A DNA stretch of 14,945 nt, from the NCBI GenBank assembly GCA_027314795.1, contig DAHVAE010000008.1, forward strand, positions 1 through 14,945, in the 5' to 3' direction. Every line of letters begins with the position of its first letter. The first letter of the stretch is position 1. Under the pieces are notes generated by a model. The model was not told the DNA's origin. It did not search any database and worked only from the letters and a program-made list of their open reading frames with translations. Below are positions 1 through 7,850 of this stretch, in pieces. Source of the DNA: Candidatus Saccharimonadota bacterium (GTDB lineage Bacteria > Patescibacteriota > Saccharimonadia > Saccharimonadales > UBA4665). The position numbers and the translations under genes are program-made.

Positions 1-2547
1 ACTCAGTTGGTTAGCCGGCATATCTTCAATAGTTACTAATCCTAGCTCTAATTGATCGTCAAAGCTTAGATAGTCTAAAGCTAGACGACGCATAATGTAG
101 TCAATAACCGAACTGGAAGTTCGTATATCCGGGTCATCTGTAATCCCAGATGGTGCAAAACTTGTGCCTCTCAACGCCTTAACATAACGCTTTAGTGGAA
201 CACCGTATTGTAAGCCATTGCTTACACTTATTGCGAAGGAGTCCGTTAAACCAGACAGAGTTGACCCTTGTTTGCTAACGTTAACAAAAAGCTCACCAGG
301 TGTGCCATCTTCATATTCACCTACAGTAAAGTAGCCTTCTAGATCCGCTAATTGGAATTTGTATGTTCGGCTATTTCTAATTTTAGGTAAAGTTCTACGA
401 ACGGCGCCTTTTAGGATGATCTTGTCTTCCTCGACAATCGAAGCCTCTTCTGACTTCTCGGCACCCTCTTTTTTAGCCATACTAAGCGGTTGAGCAACTT
501 TACAGTTGTCCCTATAGATAGCTACGGCTTTAATTCCCATTTTCCACGCGTTAAGGTGTAGTTGTTCAACATCCTCAACACTTGCTTCTTCTGGCATATT
601 AACTGTCTTGCTGATGGCACCTGACAAGAATGGCTGAACTGACGCCATCATCTTTACATGCCCCATATAGCCAATCGCGTTGTCGCCCATTGAGCAGGCA
701 AAGACAGCTTCATCCTTGGTCTTCAAATGAGGAGCACCTAAAATAGTCTTCTCTACATCAATATAGCTAATAATTTCTTTAATTTGCTTGTCGCTATAGC
801 CTAAAGATTTCAGAGCTCGCGGAACTGTCTGATTTACAATGCTCATCGTGCCGCCACCAACTAACTTTTTAACTTTAACTAAACCAAGATCAGGCTCAAT
901 CCCAGTAGTATCACAATCCATCATTAGAGCTATGGTGCCTGTTGGTGCAAGCAGGCTAGCCTGACTATTCCTAACGCCGTATAGCTCCCCTAGCTCAACT
1001 GCCTCATCCCAAGCACTAGCTGCAGCATTTAGCAGTTCTTCGCTTACTAAACTGGCATCAATTTTTGAAATCTCTTGTCGATGCATGCGAAGAACTTTAA
1101 GCATATTGTCACGATCTTTATTGTAACCGGCAAATGGGCCGACTTGTCTAGCCAATCTAGCACTCACAGCATAAGAGTAGCCTGTCATTAAAGCCGTGAT
1201 TGCAGCAGCCTGTGCACGTCCTTCGTCACTATCATAAGGAAGCCCTTGGGCCATTAGTAAGGCTCCTAGATTTGCATAACCAATCCCTAGTTCACGGTAT
1301 GCTTTAGCAGTCTTAGTAATCATCTTAGTTGGATATTCACTGTAGCCAACTAGGATTTCTTGAGCTGTAAAAATTATTTCGACAGTGTGCTTAAATTCTT
1401 CAATAGCAAAACTAAAGTCTTCATTTAAGTATTTAAGCAAGTTAATTGACGCTAAGTTACAGGCTGAGTTATCTAAATGCATATACTCACTACAGGGGTT
1501 ACTGCCATTGATGCGACCTTCGTTTGGAGTTGTGTGCCAACGGTTAATGGTGCTATCAAACTGCATACCAGGGTCAGCACACTCCCAGGCAGCTTCAGCG
1601 AATTGCCTAAACAAGTCGCGAGCCTTAAGTTTCTTAACTGGTTTGCCATTAGTAACCGCCTTGAGCTCCCAGTCTTTGTCGGCTTCTACGGCTTTCATAA
1701 AGTCATCAGTAACCCTAACGGAAATATTGGCATTTTGGTATTGGACACTAAAGGCGTCTTTGCCATCCAGGCTCATATCCCAACCCATACTCTGAAGATC
1801 ACGAGCCTTACGCTCTTCAATAGCTTTACTCCAAATAAACTGCTCTACATCAGGATGGTCTATATTTAAGATAACCATCTTGGCTGCCCTGCGAGTTTTA
1901 CCACCACTCTTTATAGCTCCCGCAGAGGCATCTGCGCCACGCATAAAACTAAGTGGCCCGCTTGCAGTACCGGCACTTTTACCAAGTACTTCTACGGAAG
2001 ATCTAATCGGACTAATATTAATACCTGACCCACTACCGCCCTTAAAGATCATGCCTTCTTCAACATACCAATTGAGTATTGAGGGCATCGTGTCTTCTAC
2101 GGATAGTATGAAGCAGGCACTAGCTTGCTGTGATCGGCCTTTAGCGCCAATGTTAAACCAAACTGGTGAATTAAAAGCTGCTCTTTGAGTTGCCAGCATA
2201 TACTTCAGCTCTTCACGGAAATCCTCAGCCTCAGTAGCTGACTCGAAGTAGCCTACTTGTTGGCCTTGTCTGGTAATCGTATCAGCTACTCGGTCTATTA
2301 AATCTTTTAATGATGACTCCCTGTCCGGAGTCCCGGGTGTTCCAGTGAAATATTTCTGGGCCACAATATTAATAGCATTTAGTGACCACCCATCTGGAAA
2401 TTCAACACCCTTTTGCTCAAAAACTGGTTTGCTGGTGAGAGGATTCTCAATAATCGCATCTCTTTTTACCCATTTTAATTGGTCGTATGCTCGGCTTTTT
2501 TTGGGGGTAAAAAGTCGACCCACACCCTGACTGGTTGTTTGTCCCAT
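1..2547 (-). CDS. nrdJ: Adenosylcobalamin-dependent (class II) ribonucleotide reductase NrdJ, C-terminus cut by window edge
   Basis: Reduces ribonucleotides to deoxyribonucleotides using a B12-generated thiyl radical, so it supplies DNA precursors in the cytoplasm. My translation runs open for 849 codons from the ATG at 2547 to the window edge. Landmarks: ASACFILS with Cys145 (redox Cys), SNPCSEY with Asn350, Cys352 (thiyl radical Cys) and Glu354, then ACNLASINL with Cys363 (redox partner). The Cys352-Cys363 spacing of 11 matches the class II family. APTGTIA and TVNMPE follow in the barrel. The last ~120 residues resemble a TSCPD-type domain (EGYFTVGEYEDG, then DYIMRRLALDYL). The usual C-terminal Cys pair would lie beyond position 1. 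No N-terminal ATP-cone is seen. The start is set by a Shine-Dalgarno (GAGG, 8 nt before the ATG). It lies 171 bp downstream of its likely repressor gene nrdR. Confidence 0.95.
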   Translation of the reverse strand, partial: MGQTTSQGVGRLFTPKKSRAYDQLKWVKRDAIIENPLTSKPVFEQKGVEFPDGWSLNAINIVAQKYFTGTPGTPDRESSLKDLIDRVADTITRQGQQVGYFESATEAEDFREELKYMLATQRAAFNSPVWFNIGAKGRSQQASACFILSVEDTMPSILNWYVEEGMIFKGGSGSGINISPIRSSVEVLGKSAGTASGPLSFMRGADASAGAIKSGGKTRRAAKMVILNIDHPDVEQFIWSKAIEERKARDLQSMGWDMSLDGKDAFSVQYQNANISVRVTDDFMKAVEADKDWELKAVTNGKPVKKLKARDLFRQFAEAAWECADPGMQFDSTINRWHTTPNEGRINGSNPCSEYMHLDNSACNLASINLLKYLNEDFSFAIEEFKHTVEIIFTAQEILVGYSEYPTKMITKTAKAYRELGIGYANLGALLMAQGLPYDSDEGRAQAAAITALMTGYSYAVSARLARQVGPFAGYNKDRDNMLKVLRMHRQEISKIDASLVSEELLNAAASAWDEAVELGELYGVRNSQASLLAPTGTIALMMDCDTTGIEPDLGLVKVKKLVGGGTMSIVNQTVPRALKSLGYSDKQIKEIISYIDVEKTILGAPHLKTKDEAVFACSMGDNAIGYMGHVKMMASVQPFLSGAISKTVNMPEEASVEDVEQLHLNAWKMGIKAVAIYRDNCKVAQPLSMAKKEGAEKSEEASIVEEDKIILKGAVRRTLPKIRNSRTYKFQLADLEGYFTVGEYEDGTPGELFVNVSKQGSTLSGLTDSFAISVSNGLQYGVPLKRYVKALRGTSFAPSGITDDPDIRTSSSVIDYIMRRLALDYLSFDDQLELGLVTIEDMPANQLS

Positions 2548-2576
2548 TGTTATTTCCTCGCTTTATCTTTATTAAC

Positions 2577-2610
2577 GACAGTATAACCACACTCCCTCAT
2601 TTACACTGTC
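2577..2610 (-). promoter_or_regulatory. Inverted repeat and -10 candidate upstream of nrdJ
   Basis: On the plus strand GACAGTATAA (2577-2586) and TTACACTGTC (2601-2610) form an inverted repeat, 9 of 10 bases complementary, with 14 nt between the arms. On the minus strand the proximal arm contains TATACT (2580-2585), a good -10 hexamer, about 32 nt before the nrdJ start; no good -35 is seen at 16-18 nt. A repeat arm covering the -10 is what an operator would look like, but the same sequence could fold as an RNA hairpin if transcription starts upstream. The binding factor is not known from the sequence; NrdR is a guess. Confidence 0.35.
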
Positions 2611-2718
2611 ATGGTTTTTATATTATTTTTGTTAGAGTTTGTTGAGTGTTACCTCATGTAAGCTCTCTACGACACCTAAAGTATGTGTTTAGTTACCGGA
2701 GAAAACTGTCAAAAACAT

Positions 2719-3186
2719 TCAGGCTTTGACGCTTTGCCGACGACGGATATGCGTTAATTCTTTTTCAAAGCCAGCTATGTCTTTAAACCTTCTATAGACA
2801 CTGGCAAAACGAACGTAGGCCACTTCACTTAGCTTTGGTAACTGATCCATAACTAATTCACCAATCCGAGCTGAGCTAACTTCTTGATCGCCACAGGCAT
2901 ATAGCTCTTGCTCTATGTGGCTAACTAGCTGATCTAGCTGAACACTAGATACCTGGGTCTTCTCGCATGCCCGATAAAGGCCGCCTAGTAGTTTAGCGCG
3001 ATCAAAAAGCTCTCTACGACCACCGTTTTTTATAACGATTAATTGTGGTCTCTCTACTCGTTCGTATGTTGTGAAGCGATAACCGCACTTTACACACATT
3101 CGACGTCGACGAATTGCTTGATCATCTGCCACATCGCGCGATTCGATGACTTTAATGTCATCACTATGACACTGACTGCATTTCAT
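2719..3186 (-). CDS. nrdR: Transcriptional repressor NrdR
   Basis: Zinc-ribbon and ATP-cone protein that senses ATP/dATP and represses ribonucleotide reductase genes. At 155 aa it has the usual family length. The N-terminal zinc ribbon has Cys3-x2-Cys6 and Cys31-x2-Cys34, followed by the family signature RRRRMCVKCGYRFTTYE (27-43). The ATP-cone covers roughly residues 46-136 (RPQLIVIKNGGRRELF through YVRFASVYRRF). The ATG is preceded by a full AGGAGG with 4 nt spacing, the best Shine-Dalgarno in the window. The stop is TGA, evidence for the standard code. Its nearest downstream gene is nrdJ, the expected target. A promoter and a NrdR box lie in the 176-bp gap upstream, suggesting autoregulation. 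Confidence 0.97.
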   Translation of the reverse strand: MKCSQCHSDDIKVIESRDVADDQAIRRRRMCVKCGYRFTTYERVERPQLIVIKNGGRRELFDRAKLLGGLYRACEKTQVSSVQLDQLVSHIEQELYACGDQEVSSARIGELVMDQLPKLSEVAYVRFASVYRRFKDIAGFEKELTHIRRRQSVKA

Positions 3187-3286
3187 TCGACCTCCTAGTT
3201 CCTTATGTAAAACTGACTAAATTAAGCCAATCACATCAGAACAATATTATTTAAAGAACTATCTAAGTACGTTTTTGTTTAGCTAT

Positions 3287-3302
3287 CTGCTATATATAGT
3301 GC
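3287..3302. promoter_or_regulatory. NrdR box (predicted operator)
   Basis: The 16-bp site has the perfectly palindromic core CTATATATAG (3290-3299). It fits the core CwATATATwG of the published NrdR-box consensus (acaCwAtATaTwGtgt, from memory) at all ten positions; the flanks match only partly (tg on one side, ca on the other). It lies about 5-20 bp downstream of the start point expected from the promoter at 3314-3342, so a bound NrdR would block early elongation or promoter clearance of its own gene. NrdR boxes usually come in pairs; a weaker candidate (CAATATTATT, 3242-3251) is 48 bp away, which is not the usual spacing. Confidence 0.6.
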
Positions 3303-3313
3303 TTAGTGCCTAT

Positions 3314-3342
3314 AATATAACTCTAGCTGTAGCGTTTGGCAA
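3314..3342 (-). promoter_or_regulatory. Promoter of nrdR
   Basis: On the minus strand, TTGCCA (3337-3342) and TATATT (3314-3319) are separated by exactly 17 nt, a strong sigma-70-like arrangement. It gives a start near 3307 and a leader of about 120 nt. The NrdR box sits in the first part of that leader. The rest of the 3187-3362 gap shows no gene and no convincing terminator for ftsZ. Confidence 0.55.
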
Positions 3343-3362
3343 TACATTTTTTGGTGTATTTT

Positions 3363-4709
3363 TTATGACAATTTGCTATCTGAGGGGTCAGAATCTGAAT
3401 TTTTTCGTCTCTTTGAAAGTCGTCGTAGAAATGATGGTTTCTCTAAATCCTCTTCTAAAGAAGAAGTAACTATTGATTCGTCTTCTTCCTTATGTTCTTT
3501 AGAACCATGCTCACCATTTTCGTCTTTTTGCTGGTCATTGTCAGTCTCCGCTTCTTCATCTATAGACCAAATATTTGGTATTGAACCGTCACCACTGCCA
3601 AATTCTACCTCTGACTTATCTTCATCAAGGTCCATATTAATATCTGCAATGGCAGTCTCAGTTTCTGATTCTTCTTTATCCGTTAAGCCACTGCCGGCAG
3701 TTGATAATATTGTTGACTTCTTCTTATTCTTTCTTTCCTTGTCGGCAAAGTATGATGCGTCAAAGCCGGTTGCCACTACAGTTACTATCATCTCTCCTTC
3801 TAGGTCTTCATTAATTGTTGCACCAAATATGATGTTGGCATCTGGATCAGCAGCAGAAGTAATGGTTTCGGCAGCAGTATTGATTTCATGCATTGATAAG
3901 TCATTACCACCTATGACGTTAAACAGAATGCCTCTTGCGCCGTCAATAGATACTTCTAGTAGCGGAGATTCTATTGCTTGTTGAGCAGCGTTCACTGCTC
4001 GGTCTTCACCGCTAGCCCGGCCAATGCCCATTAGAGCTGTACCAGCATTAACCATGACTGCTTTAACATCTGCAAAATCAAGGTTAATTAAGCCGTGAAC
4101 AGTTATCAGATCAGATATACCTTGAACACCCTGCCTTAGAACATCATCAGCAACTTTAAAGGCTTCGAGTAGGGGTGTTTGCCTGTCTATGGTTTGCAGC
4201 AGGCGATCATTAGGGATAATAATTAACGTATCGACAGCATCACGCAGTTTTTCTATTGCTATTTCAGCATTTTTTCGGCGTCTTTCACCCTCAAATGCAA
4301 ATGGTTTAGTCGCGAAGCCAACTACCAAAATATCTAAATCTTTGGCAGCTTTCGCAACAATATGACCAGCCCCGCTGCCTGTACCGCCACCAGCACCAAT
4401 GGTGACAAACACCATATCGGCGCCTTCAATAGCCTTTTTTATTTCATCAATTGATTCCTCGGCGGCTTTCTGACCAAGTACCGGGTCGGCACCTGCTCCT
4501 AAACCACGGGTTGTATCTTTGCCGATATGGATTTTCTTTTTAGCCTTAGAATGATGAAGCGCTTGTGCGTCTGTATTGATTGCAATAAACTCGACAGCTT
4601 CAATGCCTGCATCAATCATTCGGTTGATGGCGGCTCCCCCAGCTCCACCCACGCCTATTACTTTTATTTGAGCGAAGGTCTCTATAGCTGGTTCAACTAC
4701 TTGTGACAT
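3363..4709 (-). CDS. ftsZ: Cell division GTPase FtsZ
   Basis: Tubulin-like GTPase that polymerises into the division ring under the inner face of the membrane. The 448-aa product begins with the [17 protein letters not shown] nucleotide-binding start (15-31). It carries the tubulin signature GGGTGSG (107-113) and the T7 synergy loop NLDFADVK (209-216), which completes the GTPase site of the next subunit. After about residue 325 comes a ~100-residue acidic, Ser/Glu/Asp-rich linker, then a basic C-terminal peptide [12 protein letters not shown] (424-435) that should bind FtsA. A further 13 Ser/Asp-rich residues follow it, an unusual extension. The ATG has AGAGGT 5 nt upstream. It lies 134 bp downstream of ftsA, its membrane anchor, and has its own promoter candidate. 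Confidence 0.98.
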   Translation of the reverse strand: MSQVVEPAIETFAQIKVIGVGGAGGAAINRMIDAGIEAVEFIAINTDAQALHHSKAKKKIHIGKDTTRGLGAGADPVLGQKAAEESIDEIKKAIEGADMVFVTIGAGGGTGSGAGHIVAKAAKDLDILVVGFATKPFAFEGERRRKNAEIAIEKLRDAVDTLIIIPNDRLLQTIDRQTPLLEAFKVADDVLRQGVQGISDLITVHGLINLDFADVKAVMVNAGTALMGIGRASGEDRAVNAAQQAIESPLLEVSIDGARGILFNVIGGNDLSMHEINTAAETITSAADPDANIIFGATINEDLEGEMIVTVVATGFDASYFADKERKNKKKSTILSTAGSGLTDKEESETETAIADINMDLDEDKSEVEFGSGDGSIPNIWSIDEEAETDNDQQKDENGEHGSKEHKEEDESIVTSSLEEDLEKPSFLRRLSKRRKNSDSDPSDSKLS

Positions 4710-4742
4710 TAATTACCTCTAACTGAACAATTTATAGAAAGT

Positions 4743-4771
4743 AGTATAACGCATATATCAAGCTAGTCCAA
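4743..4771 (-). promoter_or_regulatory. Promoter of ftsZ
   Basis: On the minus strand, TTGGAC (4766-4771) and TATACT (4743-4748) are 17 nt apart. The predicted start near 4736 gives a ~26-nt leader that contains the ftsZ Shine-Dalgarno. The -10 is embedded in GCGTTATACTACT (4740-4752), identical over 13 bases to the ftsA promoter. A perfect TATAAT (minus strand, 4813-4818) lies further upstream, just past the ftsA stop, but lacks a good -35. Confidence 0.6.
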
Positions 4772-4843
4772 ACGAGCTGACCAATTTTTTTGTTTAGACC
4801 AAAAAATGATCCATTATAGCGAACAAATACTTGGGTTTTACTA

Positions 4844-6064
4844 CTACCCTTTAGCTCGTTTAAACAGTGAATTTAGCAGACCTTTGGCGTTTTCAGCAGC
4901 AGTTATATGAGTTGGCGGTAAGGCTGGTAAGAGTAACATATCGAGCAGCATTAAACCAACAACAACTGTATAGGCTTGATCTTCAACTGTATCAACTAAA
5001 CCTCCGATGTTCTCTAACTTAGAAACCCTAGATGAAAGTTGAAGTTTTTCTCGAGTAAAATCTGCTATTCCAGGTAGCTTAGATGAGCCTCCAGTTAATA
5101 CTACCCCGCCTGGCAATTTTCTGGCCTTTTTAATTTTTTGTAGTTCTTTTTCTACAAAATCTAAAAGCTCGTCAAGTCTAGCTTCAACTATCATAGAAAT
5201 TTCATCACCATGAAATTGTTCAGTCTTATCATTGAGCTTGACGTTTACCAATGAACTTTTGCCTTTTTCTCCCAATCCAGCATGTTGAAGCTTCACTGCT
5301 TCGGCAATATCTAGGTCTGTCTTAAGTCCGATAGCCAGGTCATTAGTTACATGTTGCCCGCCAATTGGAATCACCGCCACATACTGTACTTCACCGTCCT
5401 CAAAAACAATTAGGTTAGTTGTGCCAGCGCCTATGTCTAGCAGCAGTGTGCCAGCTTCTTTTTGCTGTCTAGTTAATACTGCTTCAGCAGCCGCTAGGCT
5501 TGAAACCGTATGGTGCGAAACGGCAAGCTCAGCTTTGTCTAGTGCAGCGTCTAGATTTCTAAGGTTTGGTGTAGCGGCAGTTACGATGTGGGCATCGACT
5601 TCTAGCCTAACGCCATGCATGCCAACAGGATCCTTAATGTTCTTTTGGCCATCTAGGCTATAGTTAGTCGCAAAGAACTGAACGATTTCTCTATTTTGAG
5701 GTAAATTTACTATAGTCGCTGCTTCTTCAACTCGAAGCCTATCTTCGACAGTAATCTCTCTATTGGCAGCACTAATGGCAATTACGCCTTGCGAGTTCAT
5801 ACCCTCAACATGTGCTCCATTAACATTAACTGTTGCCTGTCTTATTGAGACACCAGAAATCCGCTCGGCCTCTGTAACTGCTTTAAGTATCGCTTCCGAA
5901 ACTTCTTCGGCGTGAACAACAGTCCCCCTTCTCATTCCTTGATTCGGCGCACTACCATGGCCAATTATAGATGGGGTATTGCTTCCGTTTTGATCAAACA
6001 TTCCGACTACACAACGAACGGTGCTCGTACCTATATCCAGGCCAACAAAATGATCAGGTTTCAT
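4844..6064 (-). CDS. ftsA: Cell division protein FtsA (actin-like FtsZ anchor)
   Basis: Actin-fold ATPase that tethers FtsZ to the membrane and recruits later division proteins. From the ATG at 6064 the protein is 406 aa, normal for the family. It shows phosphate-1 (GLDIGTS, 8-14), phosphate-2 (DIGAGTTN, 210-217) and the adenosine motif (GGSSKLPGI, 325-333). The FtsA-specific 1C domain lies between the first two. It ends in a short amphipathic helix (AKGLLNSLFKRAKG, 393-406), the membrane-targeting peptide. An in-frame TTG at 6103, one nt after the map stop, would add 13 residues. I prefer the ATG because family members start close to the GLDIGTS strand and because a promoter ends 9 nt before it. 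No Shine-Dalgarno precedes either start. Confidence 0.95.
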   Translation of the reverse strand: MKPDHFVGLDIGTSTVRCVVGMFDQNGSNTPSIIGHGSAPNQGMRRGTVVHAEEVSEAILKAVTEAERISGVSIRQATVNVNGAHVEGMNSQGVIAISAANREITVEDRLRVEEAATIVNLPQNREIVQFFATNYSLDGQKNIKDPVGMHGVRLEVDAHIVTAATPNLRNLDAALDKAELAVSHHTVSSLAAAEAVLTRQQKEAGTLLLDIGAGTTNLIVFEDGEVQYVAVIPIGGQHVTNDLAIGLKTDLDIAEAVKLQHAGLGEKGKSSLVNVKLNDKTEQFHGDEISMIVEARLDELLDFVEKELQKIKKARKLPGGVVLTGGSSKLPGIADFTREKLQLSSRVSKLENIGGLVDTVEDQAYTVVVGLMLLDMLLLPALPPTHITAAENAKGLLNSLFKRAKG

Positions 6065-6073
6065 GTTAGGAGT

Positions 6074-6103
6074 AGTATAACGCTTGTACTTCTGATCTAG
6101 CAA
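6074..6103 (-). promoter_or_regulatory. Promoter of ftsA, giving a nearly leaderless mRNA
   Basis: On the minus strand, TTGCTA (6098-6103) and TATACT (6074-6079) are 18 nt apart. Only 9 nt separate the -10 from the ATG at 6064, so the expected start gives a leader of about 2-3 nt. The -35 hexamer touches the map stop region. The same hexamers and spacing occur at def (10428-10457). Confidence 0.5.
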
Positions 6104-6104
6104 A

Positions 6105-6866
6105 TTAGCTATTTAAAGCAGTTAGTATTTCTGCACCTTCGTCAGTTATTAAGACAGTATGCTCAAAATGAGCTGACCAACTGCCATCAACAGTTAAGAT
6201 TGTCCAGCCATCGTTGGCAACTTTAACTGCTTCTTTCCCCAAAGTAACCATAGGTTCGATGGCTATTGTCATATCTTTTTCAAGCCAAGGACCAGTATTT
6301 GCTCGGCCATAATTTGGGATGTTAGGTTCCTCATGTAAATAATGACCCACTCCATGACCAACTAGGTCTCTCACTATGCCATAGCCATATCCTGCTAGTG
6401 ACTCCTGGACAGCGTTACCGATATCTCCTGTTCTAACACCAGACCTTACTACAGAAATCCCCGTCATCATAGCTTCTTCAGTACGTTTCAGTAAATTTAC
6501 GTGTACTTCACCCTTTGGCTTGCCAGCAATGACACTACGTGCTGAATCTGTAATCATCCCGTTATAAGTAACGCCAAAGTCTAAACCGACTATATCCCCT
6601 TCTCTAAGAATTCTTTTAGGGTTTGGTATTCCGTGAACAACTTCGTCATTAATAGAAACACATAGAACATCGGGAAAACCTTGGTAACCCAAAAAGCTCG
6701 GTTCACCACCTAAAGCCCTTAGTTCTTTAGCGGCAATAGTAGCCAGCTCTTTAGTATTTACTCCTACTTCAACCTTCTTAACTAACAGATCCAATACTGT
6801 CGCCAACATTTTACCAGACTGGCGCATGGCTCGAATTTCACTTGGCTTCTTAGGCTTAGTAACCAT
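6105..6866 (-). CDS. map: Methionine aminopeptidase type I
   Basis: Removes the initiator Met from new proteins once the formyl group has gone. It is a 253-aa single-domain pita-bread fold of type I length. All metal ligands are present: Asp96 (LDFG), Asp107 (ITDSAR), His171 (GHGVG), Glu204 (AIEPM) and Glu235 (HFEH). The catalytic His78 (VVHGIP) and His178 (YLHEEP) are also there. There is no N-terminal zinc-finger or SH3-binding extension. The ATG follows the adk stop by 10 nt and has no clear Shine-Dalgarno, so translation is probably coupled. The adk-map pair is a common bacterial arrangement, though usually it follows secY; here it follows rpsU-yqeY. Confidence 0.97.
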   Translation of the reverse strand: MVTKPKKPSEIRAMRQSGKMLATVLDLLVKKVEVGVNTKELATIAAKELRALGGEPSFLGYQGFPDVLCVSINDEVVHGIPNPKRILREGDIVGLDFGVTYNGMITDSARSVIAGKPKGEVHVNLLKRTEEAMMTGISVVRSGVRTGDIGNAVQESLAGYGYGIVRDLVGHGVGHYLHEEPNIPNYGRANTGPWLEKDMTIAIEPMVTLGKEAVKVANDGWTILTVDGSWSAHFEHTVLITDEGAEILTALNS

Positions 6867-6876
6867 AGTTTTGGCG

Positions 6877-7410
6877 TTATTTAGATATAAGCTTCATCAT
6901 AGTTTCGTGGACAGCTTCTGGAATTTGGTTAGCATCAACATCTTGGACATTAACATTGTTTTCTTTAAGGAAGTTAATAATTGGAATTGTCTTATTCTCA
7001 TACTCATTAAACCTTTCAGCAATAACCTTTTCGTTATCGTCTGAACGACCCCTGGCAAGAAGCCGAGCTTTAACAACTTCTCTTGTTGCCACCAAGTTAA
7101 AAACCGCTTTAAGATCAAAACGTTGGTGTCTAACCTGTCCAAGTAACCATTCGGCCTGAACAATAGTTCTTGGGAAACCATCTAGAACTATCCCCTGGAC
7201 GTTTTTTAAATTCTTAAGCTTTCTATCAACTATAGCAATAACCTCTGTATCATCTAGAAGTTTGCCAGCCAATAAGTCTTTCTGGCGATCCTCGGAAAGC
7301 TCGGCCCTAAATATCTCGCCTGTAGATACCCATTGGTAGTTAAGTTCTTTAGCAAATAGTTTACCTTGCAGACTCTTACCGGCTCCAGCAACACCCATTA
7401 AGATAATCAT
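6877..7410 (-). CDS. adk: Adenylate kinase (short-LID form)
   Basis: Interconverts ATP + AMP and 2 ADP in the cytoplasm. The product is 177 aa, shorter than typical bacterial enzymes of about 210-220. The P-loop is GVAGAGKS (6-13), with SLQ where GTQ is usual. The NMP-binding strand has STGEIFRAEL (29-38), followed by DGFPRT (77-82), and the catalytic arginines sit in ARGRSDD (119-125) and AERF (131-134). The LID is the short type: no Cys4 zinc site and only a few residues between strands. The gene overlaps yqeY by 4 nt (ATGA) and is followed 10 nt later by map. Another NMP kinase cannot be wholly excluded, but the motif set fits Adk best. Confidence 0.9.
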   Translation of the reverse strand: MIILMGVAGAGKSLQGKLFAKELNYQWVSTGEIFRAELSEDRQKDLLAGKLLDDTEVIAIVDRKLKNLKNVQGIVLDGFPRTIVQAEWLLGQVRHQRFDLKAVFNLVATREVVKARLLARGRSDDNEKVIAERFNEYENKTIPIINFLKENNVNVQDVDANQIPEAVHETMMKLISK

Positions 7411-7850
7411 TTTTCTAACTTAGCCTTCACTATTCTAGCAATATCTGCCCCATCAGCTGTACCTGCAGTTTTAGTCTTAACTGCGTCAATAACTTGTCCC
7501 ATATTAGTCCCTACATTACTCAGCATAACCTCTTCAACAATATTAACCAGCTCAACTTCACTTAATTTAGCTGGCAGATATATCTCTATCAGCTTTTTCT
7601 CACTTAGCTCTTTCTCAGCTCTTGAGCTCTCACCCCCCTGTTTATATAACTCAGCGCTTTCTTCACGCCTTTTTGCCTCTTTTTGAAGTAACTTTACGGC
7701 TTCTTCATCAGATAACTCACTGCCCCTTGTCCCTGCGGCTACTTTAGCATACAAAAAGACACTCTTTATGCCCCTTAGTGTTTCGATCTTGTCTTTGTCG
7801 CGGGCGAGCATCGCAGATTTTAAATCTCGCTCTATACGCGCTTCGATCAT
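7407..7850 (-). CDS. yqeY: GatB/YqeY domain protein
   Basis: Small 147-aa helical protein of the YqeY family, related to the tail domain of GatB, the amidotransferase subunit that makes Gln-tRNA or Asn-tRNA. It begins IERDLKSAMLARDKDKIETLRGIKS and ends with the DGADIARIVKAKL helix typical of the tRNA-contacting domain. The central part (50-95) is highly charged. The precise role is unknown; tRNA binding is inferred from the fold. Its ATG follows the rpsU stop codon directly with no gap, and its own stop overlaps the adk start, so all three genes are probably translated in a coupled way. The rpsU-yqeY pairing is widespread in bacteria. Confidence 0.93.
   Translation of the reverse strand: MIEARIERDLKSAMLARDKDKIETLRGIKSVFLYAKVAAGTRGSELSDEEAVKLLQKEAKRREESAELYKQGGESSRAEKELSEKKLIEIYLPAKLSEVELVNIVEEVMLSNVGTNMGQVIDAVKTKTAGTADGADIARIVKAKLEK

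Noticed and set aside
1385-2530. Plus-strand open frames of 61-136 codons
   Set aside because: They lie antisense within nrdJ, which has continuous strong protein similarity on the minus strand; none has a recognisable motif or a start signal.
2548-2718. Cobalamin riboswitch before nrdJ
   Set aside because: I see no B12-box-like sequence and the region is short for the full aptamer.
3343-3365. AT-rich hairpin AATACA/TGTATT followed by T's on the plus strand, as a terminator
   Set aside because: The T-run is on the strand with no upstream gene; read on the minus strand, after ftsZ, no T-run follows the stem, and the stem has only 6 AT-rich pairs.
4783-4815. T-rich/A-rich inverted sequence between ftsA and ftsZ as a terminator
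   Set aside because: The stem is almost only A-T pairs with a mismatch and has no G/C core or properly placed U-run.
6897-7181. 94-codon minus-strand frame inside adk
   Set aside because: It is an out-of-frame reading of adk, rich in Leu/Lys with no family resemblance.
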